The notes under the pieces were generated by a model. It was not told the origin of the DNA. It did not search any database and was given only the letters and a program-made list of their open reading frames with translations. Positions 1 through 14,606 of a stretch of DNA of 64,000 bases are shown here, in pieces. The first letter of the stretch is position 1; every line of letters starts with the position of its first letter. The stretch lies in contig NC_026657.2 of NCBI RefSeq assembly GCF_000004075.3, forward strand, positions 806,001 to 870,000. The letters run 5' to 3'. A program made the translations under genes and the position numbers. Source of the stretch: Cucumis sativus. Lineage: Eukaryota; Streptophyta; Magnoliopsida; Cucurbitales; Cucurbitaceae.

Positions 1-2006
<2,006 letters not shown>

Positions 2007-5000
2007 TTAGACATTGGCAACCCACTGCTGATGACTATCATCACCATGGGAACCTCCTTCAGAACTTGCAGCAGCTTCCTCACTAGATCCATTACCCTTT
2101 TCTCCGCCCTCTTTGATCTGATTGAGTTTAGCCGAACTGCCATACATTTGTCTTCTTGCCTCCCTCCGTGCTGCCCTCTCAGATAATTTCAGTTCTTTAA
2201 AGCGTTGTTCAAATTTAACTTCGTCCTCTGGTGAGAAGAAAACGACCTCCATCTTCCCAAGTTCTTCATACAGCGTCTCAATCTTTGACTTCCAAAACAG
2301 CCCCAATTCAGTGTCCATTTTGTGGTATGGAGTTTTCAGCAGGTACTCGTCGATCCCACCAGCCTTGTCGATGCATCGAAGGGCATGAGTGGTAACTTTA
2401 ACTCGAATATGGCGGTCTAGAATATAGCTGAAAAGTCGCTTCTCTTGGACGTTTGGTTTCCAATTCCTCCTTGATCTATAAGCACCAGCACACATAAAGG
2501 CTAAATACTCCAAAATTGAAAAAAAAAAAGTGATTGCATGACAATATGAAACGGTATAAGATCACATGTCAATATGAAGGTTTCCTTTTTTTCTTCGAAA
2601 AACAAAAAAGGAACCTTTTATTGATGCAATGAGAAGAGTATAACGTCCAAATACAAGAAACATTAAAGAGAAATACAAGAGGAAGGGGATACGATCATAT
2701 GTCAATATGCATGTCTGTGAGCAAAAGAACTAATAAAAGGCACCAAACTCTTATTATATAACATAAAGCCAATACAAAGGAAGTACACGAAATTATAATA
2801 TCACCCTCAAATATCAGAATATAAGAGAGAGAGGCATACCCGAGAAATGTACACAAGAGTCTACAAAAATACAACAAAAACCAACAAAGCCATGCAAAAG
2901 AAAACCGAATTTTTAAACAGAAAACAACTTCTCATGAATATAATGAAAAAGAAGAAATGAACCTTAGAAATAATCTAATAATTGGTTCAAAAAATGGAAG
3001 GACGGTGAGCAATGTTTTAAAAGGCTAAAGGCGGCCTTGAGGCTTTTCCTCTCCAAGAGGCGACGCCTCAAGGCAGTATAAGGCGTAAGCCTCAAATAAT
3101 GAATTAAATACAACAAAACCTAAATTGGTATGATCAAGTATTACTAAACATTGATAGTTATATAAAAGTGCAAAAAGAAACTTCACCTCCATAATTTTCA
3201 CTTAATAAAAAAAGTTCTAAAAGGACATCTTCATCATCACTAATAATAGCAATATTAACGCTGATGAGGATGTCAAAATATTCCTAGTTCAAATTGTCCT
3301 AGCTCAAACCTTAATATTTTTTAAGAATTAGACAAATTGCTATCATTTTTCCTAGGCGGGGCTAGAGATTTTAAGCTTCCATGTCTTTTCCCAAAGGCAT
3401 AAACCACATTTGTGAGAAGAGTACACCTCTTATGATTCAACAAAGGCGTATGTCTTGAGACTAAAACTTAGAGCCTTGCCTTGAGGCGAGCGCCTCAAGG
3501 TGTAAGCCTCGATAGTTTTTTAAGACATTGACGGTGAGTGCTTGCAAACCAATGCTGAAGCTCCACTACCAATAGCTAATTACCTCTAGAAGGTAACACA
3601 ACCTTAAGTTCATTTTCTCTTCTTAAAATCTAACCATCTGGGCCACAGGTTCTGTGTTTGAAGAGCAAGTCTAGAAAGCTTGGATTGAAAATTGTGATGG
3701 TAAGCCATTGTTCAAGCCGGTTAGTTTCTCCAATCAAACCTAGGTTGTCAAATAGAAGGTTGCCTTAGGAAGCCAAACCTACACACTAAATCCCACCTGA
3801 TGCCCTAATCATCCTTCCTGAGGGATCTTCCACATACATGAGGATTGATATAGGAGCGGGACATAAAAAACACGTTATTTGATTAAAATAAAATCTCCAC
3901 TTGATTCTAGAACTTTCCTAATCAAGCAGTGTGTATAAGAGTTCTAGAAGCACAATAAACTCATGCTTACCCCACATCCAAATGCAAACATTTATCAAAA
4001 TGAGGCATAAAAAAGAAGAAGATAAAATTCACCTTAAACAGCTGTCATGACAATTCGTTATTTCAAACTTACATCAATGAATACCCAATTCCAGTTATGG
4101 TTAGTGATCCAGCAATCTATGAACATTGCTTTCATCGGCACGCGTGGCTATTCATACAAAGTGAAGGAGAGCAGAAAAACAATAAATTCAATAATGATAA
4201 GCCCCAAATCACTATGGTCTATGAGCAGGCATGTGAAGAAGAAAAATGGAATATAATGTGTAACAAGTAGAGGGAGGAGGGTGTCATAGAGGGGAGTGTT
4301 GTTACATAGGGGATCTTTTTGGCTGTGATTTTGTTGTGGTTCTCTGAGGAGAATTGGGAGAGACAGGATGCTCTCAAAGTCAAAACTTCCCTTGATACGT
4401 GGGATAAATAAAAATGTTGACCAAGTCCTATCAAATAACTTCAGCAAAACTTAGAAGCAACAATCTTCTCTTCTTGAAAAGAAAAAATCATGATTTGAAG
4501 TGCAATGAATTTATTTAGGGTACCTTCACCTGCCGTGATTTTTTGTTTTGGATAAGAAACGATTTCATCAACGGTGTGAAATTATAAAAGATGGGATCCC
4601 ATTGGGGGGATTTACAAAAGACTTCACCAACTAAAAGGTACTGAGAGAAAAAAAACAATAAATTAAAAGGGAGATTTCATAAGAGCCTTCTGATGGATCA
4701 ATTGACAAGAAAGAAACAATTGAATCTTCCAAGAGAAAGAACTACACTATCCCAGATTTTTCTTCTTATAAGAAACATGTATATTCCTATAACAAAAGAG
4801 AAGAACCTAAGAGCAAGGCACAAGACTCCCCAAAAGAAACCAAAAAATGATCGCCTTCCAGTTGTTGAATATCATAGAAAGGTTATAATTACAAAAGTGT
4901 TTGGTGTAATTTGTACTCCACCAAGAAGTTGTGTTGCAACACAGTCCAAAAAGAATCAAAAGAATTATAGCTATCTTAAAAAATTCTACTACTCCTTTCT

Positions 5001-5740
5001 TTCCAAATGCACCTCAAAAGGGACCGAGTAGCACATCTCCATAAGATGTTTCCTTTTGAGCTATAACCTCTAATGTTGAGCCCTTCAATCAACCAACTAT
5101 CAATCTTACTACGAAGACAAAGCTCCAAATAAAAAATTCTAACAAAGTGTTCCAAGCTTACCCAGTAGAGAGACAGTGCAAAAATAAGTTATAATTAACA
5201 TTTAGTTTTTTAGTGTAAACGTTCCCCTCTTCCATCCCTATAGCTATTCCTTTCCTCCTTCCTTTCCAATTGGATACATCTTTTGTAATCCATCTCATGA
5301 GGTTTTTCCTTTCTGTAATATAATATTATCAATGAGCTCTCACTCTTTTGCAGTACAATGAGGGCATGCAAATTTGAATATGCAAGAGCTCATAGAAAGA
5401 AGAAGTAGATGTTAATGCCTTAACTCATATTCTACTGGTCTAACACCATAGAATTCAGAAAATAAGTAAAATGTATTCAAATTCAGAGAGAAAAATCAAC
5501 CAATGATTCTAAGAAAGATAAAGAGTATACAAGAGGGTCATACTTGTTACCACCATCTTCACTGACACGATTGCCGAATCGTATGTGACGGCCAGCATAA
5601 ATACCGCGGTTTGCTCTACCCATCACTATTTTGCTGTCCGGAATACATTTCTTCAACGAATCTTTCACTCCAGGTGCCAAATTGTTCTCTCCAACTTTCT
5701 TCAGTATCTTCTTCATCATTTCCTTTCCTCTAAAGGCCAT
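2007..5740 (-). CDS. Mitochondrial ribosomal protein bL28 (L28 family)
   Basis: Two coding exons: 5740-5544 and 2475-2007 (complement), joined by a GTATG...AG intron of about 3.07 kb; 666 nt, 221 aa. The join falls in a split AA|A codon and gives GGNKSRRNWKP, continuous with the L28 fold. L28 signature in exon 1: GRANRGIYAGRHIRFGNRV (about residues 40-58). Exon 2 gives RLFSYILDRHIRVKVTTHAL, followed by a helical charged tail (SERAARREARRQ) and an acidic, Ser/Gly-rich end. From family knowledge this protein belongs to the large subunit of the mitoribosome; length is close to the plant mitochondrial form (about 210-220 aa) and longer than plastid or bacterial L28. The ATG at 5740 is the first in frame; the frame stays open upstream without an ATG. 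The intron contains a hAT MITE. A 5'-UTR intron ending at a CTGCAG near 5808 is possible but unproven. Confidence 0.9.
2580..2680. repeat. Weak dispersed-repeat-like segment in bL28m intron
   Basis: An A-rich block with 'ccttttattgatgcaatga' resembles, by eye, the LINE-tail-type segment at 19905-20215 (a run of A/T followed by 'tttcatt..gaa' and a 'tacaa.g' motif). Similarity is short and low-complexity, so it is offered only as a lead. Confidence 0.2.
3010..3530. mobile_element. hAT-type MITE (521 bp) with 8-bp target duplication
   Basis: The ends are inverted: the left end reads CAATGTTTTAAAA and the complement of the right end reads CAATGTCTTAAAA (12 of 13). Immediately outside lie identical 8-bp direct repeats, ACGGTGAG at 3002-3009 and 3531-3538, the target-site-duplication size of the hAT superfamily. 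Both subterminal regions are crowded with GAGGC/GCCTC and CCTTGAGGC motifs in both orientations, as in other non-autonomous hAT elements. The AT-rich interior has no transposase frame. It sits inside the bL28m intron. Confidence 0.9.
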
Positions 5741-6099
5741 TATGGACTCTCTCTCTTGTAGAATCAACCGTAATGCCAAAAATAGGAGCAGAAGTACAAC
5801 AATCTGCAGCAAGGTGCTTGAATTACTGCCAACAAGCTTCTACAGAAAGAAAATTGAGCTCGATGAAATTCCAGTCTGTACAGGTTGGGTACTATATTTC
5901 AAGCAGCAGGATTTGAGAAGAAATGAAGTTTTCATCAGCCATTAGTTTGTTTCAGTCCTTCGTTCAGTAAATGCCTAAGAAGCAACACAAAAACCCATCA
6001 GCAAAAAGACCTTCACAAAAGAAAGAAAATCTATCAGCAGAATGGAAAAACACAATGAATATGTCGTTGAATCAGGCGGAAATCGGATATGATGCCATT

Positions 6100-7450
6100 T
6101 GTAACGTCCCATATTTCCAACATGCCAAGGATGTTACTTCATGCATGTATAAGCTTAAAAATATATTTCTGGCCAAAATCAACTAAATGAAACAAAATTG
6201 TTTTAATAAGTAAAGTTTCAGAAACAAATTCAATAAATCATCGTTCAGGGTACCCCTAAATCTAAGCTCAAATAATTTTAAAAAATAAATAATTAAACAA
6301 CCAAAAAACTTGTAAAATTTTTTAAAATATAAATATTTTTAAAATGTATGCAGAAGCCACGTCAATAGGCTCAATCACAGATTCTTCTTGACATTCGTTG
6401 GTTTGTTCTTGCCTTTGAAAATGACAAGTATAAGAATACTCAACAAGTGACCCATTATTAGACCCACTAGATGTACCTGTTAACCATTCCTAACAAAACT
6501 ATGTGCATCCCGACATAGTTGTAAACAAAGGCATAAGGGCGAACCCAAAGGCATGCTTGTAGGTAGAAATCCTTGACAAGTCACCAAACATAATCATAAG
6601 TAGTGATCCTCAAAAGGTCATCAAAACATCGTTAAAATGATTTGCAATCACCATCATTCCAACATAATCACAGTCACATATTCATATTTTAGAACCTAAC
6701 TCCTGAGTTATTCAGAACAAGAGTCCATCAATCAAACATAGCAACAGATACGCATAGTATCATAACTTCCATAGCATAACTCCAAAACTCCCTAAAGTAG
6801 CATAATAATTGAATCCATTATACTAGAATCGTGTTTAGCCATCAACATCTTTAACATCAGCTTAGAATCGAGGGAAAACCAGTAATAAGTCACTTAAAAG
6901 TTAGAACCAAAAACAATGTATTACAAGCTAACAAGCCCTTCCCTCCTAAGCAAAGTATAGAACCACCTAAACATTCAACGAATTACTATTTAACTCAATA
7001 CCACTTCAAATTCCAATATCCGCTACAAAAAGTCCCCAACACATAACCAAAGAGTCTCCGATAACACAAGAACCCACTCCCGTTTTTTTAGAACTCAAAT
7101 CTAGGAACCAATGTATGGATAAACACAATCGACTAACTGTTGGGTAAAAATTCAACAAAAACCCACAAAAATATCAAGCCTTACCACCAAAAAAAAAAAT
7201 GCAAGAAACAAGATTCTGACAGTTAAACGGCAGCCCGCGACCCACAGACGGTGTCAAGCAGCGGTGGCGGTGAAGACTAGTAAAGAGAAACGGGTAGAGA
7301 GGAAGAGAGAGAACGCTAGTGACCACGGACAGCGACGAGCGGCGTTCAGTAGATCACGGGGTGCGGCGGCGTCGAAGCAACTGCAACCTTTGGTGAAGAA
7401 GATGAAAGGCAGAGAGGGGTGGTCGGCGGATGTCTCACGAAAGAAATGAA
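6100..7450 (-). mobile_element. Possible LTR-retrotransposon LTR remnant
   Basis: On the minus strand this stretch ends with GGGACGTTACA (plus strand TGTAACGTCCC at 6100-6110), which resembles the 3' terminus of many plant Gypsy LTRs. A distinctly GC-richer block (about 7225-7440) with CCGCCGC/CGTCGC motifs stands out from its surroundings. No partner LTR, primer-binding site, polyprotein frame or clean target duplication was found, so a solo or truncated LTR is only a possibility. The short plus-strand open frame in the GC-rich block has no recognisable family. Confidence 0.3.
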
Positions 7451-9060
7451 AAGAAATGAAGGGTTTTCTTCGTTAAAAGAAAAATTACTCTTTCCAATGA
7501 GTAATTGATATATTACCGGTAGAATACACTTTTGGTGGTAAGATACACTTTATAGTTATATTTTAATTTACTTTTTTTTTTTACTAATTCAATATAATTT
7601 AGGCATCATTAAATATAACCAAGATTTATGTTCATGTTTGGAGGCCAATTTAATAAACATTTCGTTATATTAAGATTAATTAACGAACATTATGAATGGG
7701 AGACAAAGTATCTATATTAGCTCAACTTGAGGTGTAAAAATATAGGTTAAACCCGAATAAGTCGGACTACCCAATCCATATAATAAAGACTAGGAGTGCA
7801 TTTTATCCAAATTATATATTGTCTATATATGTATATAAAAAGATGAATGATATATATAACCATTGTATTTGGTGTTCAAAGTGTTATTTTGGGTTGAAAT
7901 TACAGTTAATTTACTATAAAGATTGTGTTTGAATTAACCCTTGAAAGTGCTTATTTTTGTTCTAAAATATTTAGATATTTTCGAAAAAATGAGTTTGGGA
8001 AAAAATTATTGTTAAGATAACACCTTCAACAAAATTAGATAAAAAAATATTTTTGTGTGTGTTTAATCGAAAATCTCACTTAGTTTTTAAGGCTACATTG
8101 AAATGATAAAACTACATTTTCGTTGCCAATGATTTTGTATGGATGATCGTCTAAAATAGCGTTTTAGTTTCTTAACCCACAATTATCGCATTAATATTTC
8201 ATTTTGTTTATGTAACGTCCATCTAAAAAGTTGTTTCAGTTTCATAACTTGGAATTACCCCGATAATGTTTTATAACATTTTGCTTATGTCATATATATA
8301 TATTTTTAAATAACCAGACACTCGAGACTGCAAACGACTAATTAACCCAATTTTCTACACTACACCATAATCTCAATTATACGTCCCCCGATCTGAATTT
8401 TAATTAGTACTAACTTTTGGTACTTGTGATTACAAGTACCCATTCAAACTCGATATTTGCAATATCACCTAAGCCCCGAGCTTGACTTCAGTGAATTTAC
8501 CTAAGTGCGAAAATTTGAATTTTGTTATTTTGTTAATTTTATTATTTTTTACCATTTCTTTATTTTTACATTAACAAATATAATATTAAATTATATAAAT
8601 TATAAAATTTAAATACAAATATTACATGTTTAACCATAAATAAATAAGAAAAAAATTGATTAAACATTAAACTAATAATTATATTAATTTAAAATTTGAA
8701 TTTTAAGAATAGTATAAATTTAAACCCTAAATTTTATAAAAATATTAATCTAAATCATCAACTTTTTTAAGTCTATAAAGAATGTAATGAAAAGTTTACA
8801 TTCATATAACTCGAATTAAAAGTAATAGTACGAATGTTAGTTAAATCGATACAAATTCTGAAAATTAATATAATTATTAATTTAAGGTCTAAATTGATAT
8901 TATTTTTAGGTATAAGAGTGTAAATTGATATTTTTTTAAAGTTAAAAAAGAGAGAAATGGGGCATTAGTGCTATTTTGATAAACCCATGGGTGGATTATT
9001 GAGATTTACAAATTTCCCATAACTTTTGCAATTTATATTTCTTACCCAACCAAATCCCCA
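7451..9060. other. Intergenic, promoter side of ClpP4
   Basis: AT-rich sequence without credible genes. The 'gaggtgtaaaa' phrase near 7731 resembles the edge of the GGTTGAGTTGGG-type repeat at 12.6-13.0 kb. The last part (about 8950-9123) is presumably core promoter and 5' leader of ClpP4; no convincing TATA box could be fixed. Confidence 0.5.
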
Positions 9061-9123
9061 AAGTAATCGTCTCTCCACTTCTTCCTCCGTTTGACAAGTG
9101 AAGCAGAGCAGTGGCGTAAATCC

Positions 9124-12100
9124 ATGGAGCTTCTTTCACGCTGTTCAACTCTCACTCCTCACGCCTCCTCTCTCGGCCTTCCCAATTCTCATGGAAAACC
9201 ATCTAATTTCTTCCCCAAGCTCAAATCCACTCTCTCTTTTCCTTCGGCTTCATCAGTACTCAAAACAACCGCTCTTAAACCCTCCAGAACCCTACCTCCG
9301 CCGTGCTCCGTTATGACGGCTCCTCAGACGCCGGATGCCGCCCGGAGAGGCGCTGAAACTGACGCCATGGGATTGCTTCTCAGGGAGAGGATCGTCTTCT
9401 TGGGGAACAGCATTGATGATTTTGTAGCTGATGCTATTATCAGTCAGCTCTTACTCTTGGATGCCAAGGACTCTACTAAAGATATTAGACTCTTCATTAA
9501 TTCCGCTGGCGGCTCTCTCAGGTATTCATGAGCTGATTTTTCGTGCATAACGCAGTAGATATGGAATATGTGATTTAGGCTTGTTTTTGTTCTTCCCAGA
9601 CGATTTAGGTAACTTGATTTCTACGAATATGCGTTTTTTTGCCTAATTTTGTCGAGATTTTTCTTCACCTGCATCACAAACAGTTAGCCCACTATTTGGT
9701 GCATTCATTCATGTGATGACTCTCGTTCTAGAGTTGACATTAATAAACAACCAGCTAAAATAATGCTTAACCATTATCGAATAGATGGAAAAGAATCAGG
9801 TAAATCTTTGTAGAGATGCATTTTGTTTGAAGTTTGAAACCTTTGGCTCGTATCCACTTGCAAATCTTCTAACCTCCAGCTGAATAATATAAAAGGCAGA
9901 TTGGAAGAACCCTTTTTATCTTCGGTTTCGGGAGGAAAAGACTTAGTTCTTCATTTGGACTATGGCTCACAAGAGGCTAAACACTTGTTGGATTAAAAAG
10001 AAGAACCCATCCATGGCCTTATCTCCGCCTGTTTGCTCTTCTAATCTAATGAAGAAACGCTCGACCATCTTTTATTTTATTGGGAATATGTTGCACAGAA
10101 GATTCACTTGCCATTTTATTTGTCTTGGGCTGGAAACAATTCTACTGATGAAATGAGATGATACATAAAGGTAAACTCATTCAAAAAATTTATCCAGTTG
10201 GATATAAAAGAATTTAAGCTGCATATATTAGAAGTATCCATACTTCAAGTAGGAAGCTTTATTTTTAAAAAAAAATTATTGAGTTCTTTTCATTCTAAAT
10301 CTTCCAAATAACTGCCTTCAACCAATGGGTATTCTATGTTGACCTGAACAGATGATCTATCAGCTGCAAATTTAGCCAATAAAAAATCCCATTTTCTATA
10401 AGGGCCAATTTCTCAAATCAGTACTTCTTTGGGAAAGTGCCAACTCCTCCTTCTATGAGAGTAAGCATGTAGACCTAATCAAAGTTCTTTTGAACAAGTA
10501 AAAATCCAGGCCTTCTTGTTCATTCTCTATGAGATTCTCAGTGGAGGTGGTGGAAGTTGAAGATACCAAAGGTTCCCTAATTACTACAGTATGGTAGTAA
10601 TGCATCTATCATCGTTTACCCGTCTCTCCCTTTTCATTTATGGTAAATTTTGAATAACTTGATAAGGGTTGTGAAAAAGAACTGAATTCAGAATGTATGT
10701 TGTCAAAATGTCTCATATTATTATCTATTTGTATCATGTTTTTCTTTGCATTTTTTAACACTTAGTCCTCACAGTATAAACTTATAATGAAATCATGTAA
10801 TCTATATATGTAATATGCAACCAATCTAATTTTATGCATTGGAAACATTCTAGAGTAATTTAATTTAGATTTCTGTGCTTTTTGGATGACCTTTTGATTA
10901 TCTTCTCTTCGCATCTTTGATGTGCAGCCACTTTCTTTTCTAATGATAAATCTATCATGCACTACAAAACCATAATTGTTCTAAATGTATACTGAAATGT
11001 AACTTAAGGATGCCCGTGAGACTTAAGAGTTGACAACTGAAGAAATTATGTGCTTTGCCTAACTCAGTTCATTTTTCAGAAAATGTTATGTTTTTCAGTT
11101 CCACAACCACTTATCCTCGTGTTGATAAGGAAAACACCTTCCAACTTTCTCGTATCTCAAACCCAGTTTTTCAATTGTCTATCAAACAGTACCTTCTCAG
11201 CCCATTGCCCCACAATTTCGTGCGTGTCAAGCAATCACTTACAATCTCTCCTTTTGTACTAGCAATGGAGTAGATATTGTGAAACACCTAACTCAAAGAT
11301 GGAATTAAACCAGCTATCTTCCTAGATTCTAAGCTCATTTTCCATTTTATAAAGAAAACCCTGTTCCGACGAACCCATTCATCTAGCTAAATAGGGCCAA
11401 GGGCAAAACACAGATTTGCTTAAATAGTTTTATTTGTTTTTTGTATAGCAGAACTTAAAATTTTAGAAGCGGGAGTGTCATATTCACGACTTGTGAATAT
11501 ATGAATCCTCTTGTTATTTGAAGCCTGAATTATTGATTACTAGGCTTTTTAAATAAATAAGTATATTTTGTCTTCCCCTCTCGGTCTTGAGAATTTAGAT
11601 TAAGAGGACAATCAGTGGTACCTGATCTCATCTAGTTTTGCATCATGTTCTTCGTCACTTTGAAAGTTTATATTTTTCTTAGTTATTTGGTGTTTTGTTG
11701 TAGGACATTAGCCTTGATTGACTTTCTTCTATTAATGGTGTTTTTGTTAGTTCTACCATGGCTATCTACGATGTCGTACAGCTTGTGAGGGCTGATGTCT
11801 CCACTATTGCACTAGGCATTGCAGCCTCAACAGCTTCCATAATCCTTGGCGGTGGCACCAAAGGAAAGCGTCTCGCAATGCCTAATGCACGTATTATGGT
11901 TCATCAACCTCTTGGAGGAGCGAGTGGGCTAGCATTGGATGTGGAAATTCAAGCACGCGAAATCATGCAGAACAAGGACAACGTTATAAGAATCATCTCT
12001 GAATTCACTGGCCATCCATTTGAAAAGGTCCAAAAAGATATCGATAGGGATCGTTATATGTCACCCATAGAGGCTGTAGAATATGGATTTATTGATGGAG

Positions 12101-12234
12101 TAATCGACCAAGACAGCATTATACCGCTCATGCCAGTGCCCGATAAAGTGAAAGGAAAATTCAATTATACAGAAGTTATGAAAGATCCCATGAAGTTCTT
12201 GACACCAGACGTTCCTGATGACGAGATATTTTAG
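9124..12234 (+). CDS. CLPP4: ClpP4, plastid ATP-dependent Clp protease proteolytic subunit
   Basis: Two exons, 9124-9521 and 11751-12234, with a GTATTC...TTGTTAG intron of 2.2 kb; 882 nt, 293 aa. Residues 1 to about 62 are Ser/Pro/Leu-rich with few acidic residues, as expected of a chloroplast transit peptide. The mature part is a ClpP fold: LLLRERIVFLG, then ADVSTIALGIAASTAS with catalytic Ser159, MVHQPLGG with His184, and DIDRDRYMSP with Asp233. The spacing of 25 and 49 residues matches E. coli ClpP (97/122/171). The end, FLTPDVPDDEIF, is typical of plant ClpP4. In the plastid stroma ClpP4 joins ClpP3, P5 and P6 in the P ring of the Clp core. Oddity: the usual NSPGG loop reads NSAGG. The ATG at 9124 is the first in frame; upstream there is only a TTG. 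The intron carries a LINE fragment. Confidence 0.96.
9955..10145 (+). mobile_element. Decayed LINE fragment (RT-associated zinc-binding domain) in ClpP4 intron
   Basis: Conceptual translation gives AHKRLNT...SMALSPPVC in one frame from about 9962, and after a frameshift near 10030, NEETLDHLLFYWEYV in another. This order (HKRLNT, LSP..C, LDHLL/F) matches the zinc-binding domain that follows reverse transcriptase in plant LINE-like elements. At least one frameshift and a lost cysteine show it is dead. Orientation is the same as the host gene. The extent beyond these motifs is not defined. Confidence 0.6.
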
Positions 12235-12599
12235 ATTTGGGCGTTCTGGCAAACTTTTCTCTAGGGCTTTGATTTAAATGTTTTACATGTAGGATCTTAT
12301 GTGTAAGCAAAGTCATGGTGGGTGGAAAGGGAAACCAGAATATGATGGAACTTGATGAGCTAATCATCTTTAGAGTTTCAACTTTTAGCGAAATGTCTCT
12401 ACTTACCAGAAGTTAAAAAGGTACTTGGAGTTTGGACTCTTTTCTTTGGCTATGACATTCTTCAAATGAGCAAAATGAGGATGGAAAAATTGGTATCGAT
12501 TTGTATTGGCAGTGTATATTTTTCATACTTTGCTTGATTATCTCTTTCTCCAAACCTCCAAGCATGTTTTTTTTTTTCTTTTTAGTTCAACACAACATA

Positions 12600-13060
12600 A
12601 ACCGATGTGAATCGTCTAGTCTCCTAGTTGAACGTGAGGTGTAAGTTCAACCCAAATAACCGACAACACAGACTATCAAATTCATATTATATAAGTTGAG
12701 TTGAATATTTTTGTTTGGGTTGAGTTGGGTCTCGGAGGTTGAAGATTTTGGTTCAACCTAACTCAAATTAATATATAATATATAATTTATTTAATAAAAG
12801 TAAAGTTAGGAGTATGTTGTTAGCCGATCGGGTAAGAAATAAGTGATTGTATGAAGGTAGAAAGCAAAATGATTGCATAAATGGTTGTTTAGAAAGCTAA
12901 ACGATCATTGGGTTAGAAATGAAAAGAAAAAAAAAAACAAAACAATTCTTGAGAAATTAATTTGGAACTCAACCAACCCGGAAATATGGGTTGGGTTGAC
13001 TCTCGTTCCCAACCCAACTCAACTTGTTTACACTTCTAGTATCTTACCTATCTTTCTCTC
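12600..13060. repeat. GGTTGAGTTGGG-type dispersed repeat
   Basis: Several copies of TTGGGTTGAGTTGGG and its complement CAACCCAACTCAAC cluster here. The outer parts carry related motifs in inverted sense ('gaggtgtaag' left; 'tttacacttctag', complement ctagaagtgtaaa, right). This looks like a non-autonomous element with imperfect ends in the 3' flank of ClpP4. No target duplication was identified, so boundaries are approximate. Confidence 0.4.
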
Positions 13061-14580
13061 TCAAATATCTTTAAACTCGGGTAAGTGGGCATCATGTCGA
13101 CATCCAATCTTAAAGATAAACATAACTTTTTTTTCTTTCTCGATTGTTTACACTCCTTGAGCTTCTAATTCATCAACTCATTCTTTAGTTTCATTTATAA
13201 TTTTATTTCATTAGAGTTTTTATATTTCCATCAACTTTATCGTCCATTTGGATTAAACTAAAAACTATATATTTTTCAACAAATTTATTTTTGTTTAAAT
13301 TCTTTTTCTAATTATTTAAAATACACCTAAAAATCCATTTTAAGTAACTTCCAAATACTTTAATTTTTTTCAAAATAACTTATTTTCTAAATTAAACTTT
13401 TGAAAATGTTATATAAAAACGCCATTATTTATTTTGTAATCTAATTTATCATTTTCAAACTATCCAATTGATCAAAATTTCAACTTCTTGTATGATAGGA
13501 TAAATCATAATTAAATGTATTAAGTCAAACCCCAATAATCCCACGTAATGGAACATATTTTTTTCCCAAATAAAATGACAAATTTCACCTTTTTCAAATT
13601 ACTATATTTTTATGTGAGAGGGAGTTAGTTAGTCAATCACGTCAACTTTTTTTAATTTTGTATCTAATAACTAATAAGAATGAAACAAAGAGAGGCGACG
13701 GCCTATATATGTATAAATATAATTGAATTATAAAAAATTTGTTGATATTGACTATTTTAATTTAGCTTAATATATATAATTTCAGTTTATATATTACATT
13801 GTAATTTAAAAAAAAAAATACCAGATTTTGTATTTTGTTATTTCCATAAATTTAATCATCACAACTAATTTATTATTGATTGATTTTTTAAAAAATTGTC
13901 ATCTATTAACGTTTTTATTTCAAAGTTTATATTAATTATAAAAAAGAAAATGTTATATATAGCAAACAGATGAAATTGTTTAAAAAAATATAACAAAAAT
14001 ATGCAAATAAAAGAAGAGTTTGGATGAATTTTGTTATACTTTGAAAATAGTGTTAATATTTTTTTTTGTTTTTTAAAAATATTAAAATAAATTAAAATGT
14101 TTACAGGTTATATCAAAATTTTGAATTTTATGAGTGTATATCGATGTCACTAATAGAAACATATTGATGTCTATCAATGTCTATTAATGAATCTGAAAAT
14201 TTTGCTATAGATTATAAATATTTTGACAAATATACTATTTTCGATAATTCTCTAATTTTTTTATGGAGAATGTCTCTTTTAAGTATTTATAGATATTTTC
14301 AAATTAAAAAAGAAAATTCTATTTAAGAAAAAGTTGGCTTTTAATTTTTTTTACATTTTAATAAGCTAAAATTGACTCATTTTTCAGGAACTTTGAGTAT
14401 CAATTTAGTCTCTAAATTTTCATCCGTAACTATTACAATTGTCATTTCAATTCTTCAATTTTTTAGTTGTTTATAAAAAATCTCATTAATCTTATTGGCC
14501 ACAATTCTCTGTATTTATAAATATTGAGAAAGTTTTTTTTTTTTAATTTGAAACAATTAAATAATTGAAAATGATTATTT
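13061..14580. other. Intergenic AT-rich spacer
   Basis: About 1.5 kb of low-complexity A/T-rich DNA between ClpP4 and the CYCLOPS leader. No open frame, RNA gene or element could be supported. The final 100 bases presumably act as the CYCLOPS promoter if the leader at 14.6 kb is real. Confidence 0.5.
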
Positions 14581-14606
14581 AATATTTAAAGCCTTCCTTT
14601 GCCGCC

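Noticed and set aside
5631-5945. 104-aa plus-strand frame over bL28m exon 1
   Set aside because: Shadow of the minus-strand L28 coding exon, which carries the family signature.
7264-7449. 61-aa basic plus-strand frame in a GC-rich block
   Set aside because: No start context, no partner exons, no recognisable family; better explained as repeat-derived GC-rich DNA.
11758-12234. A stand-alone 158-aa ClpP-like gene
   Set aside because: It is exon 2 of ClpP4: the acceptor at 11750 joins it in frame to 9124-9521, which supplies the transit peptide and N-terminal fold.
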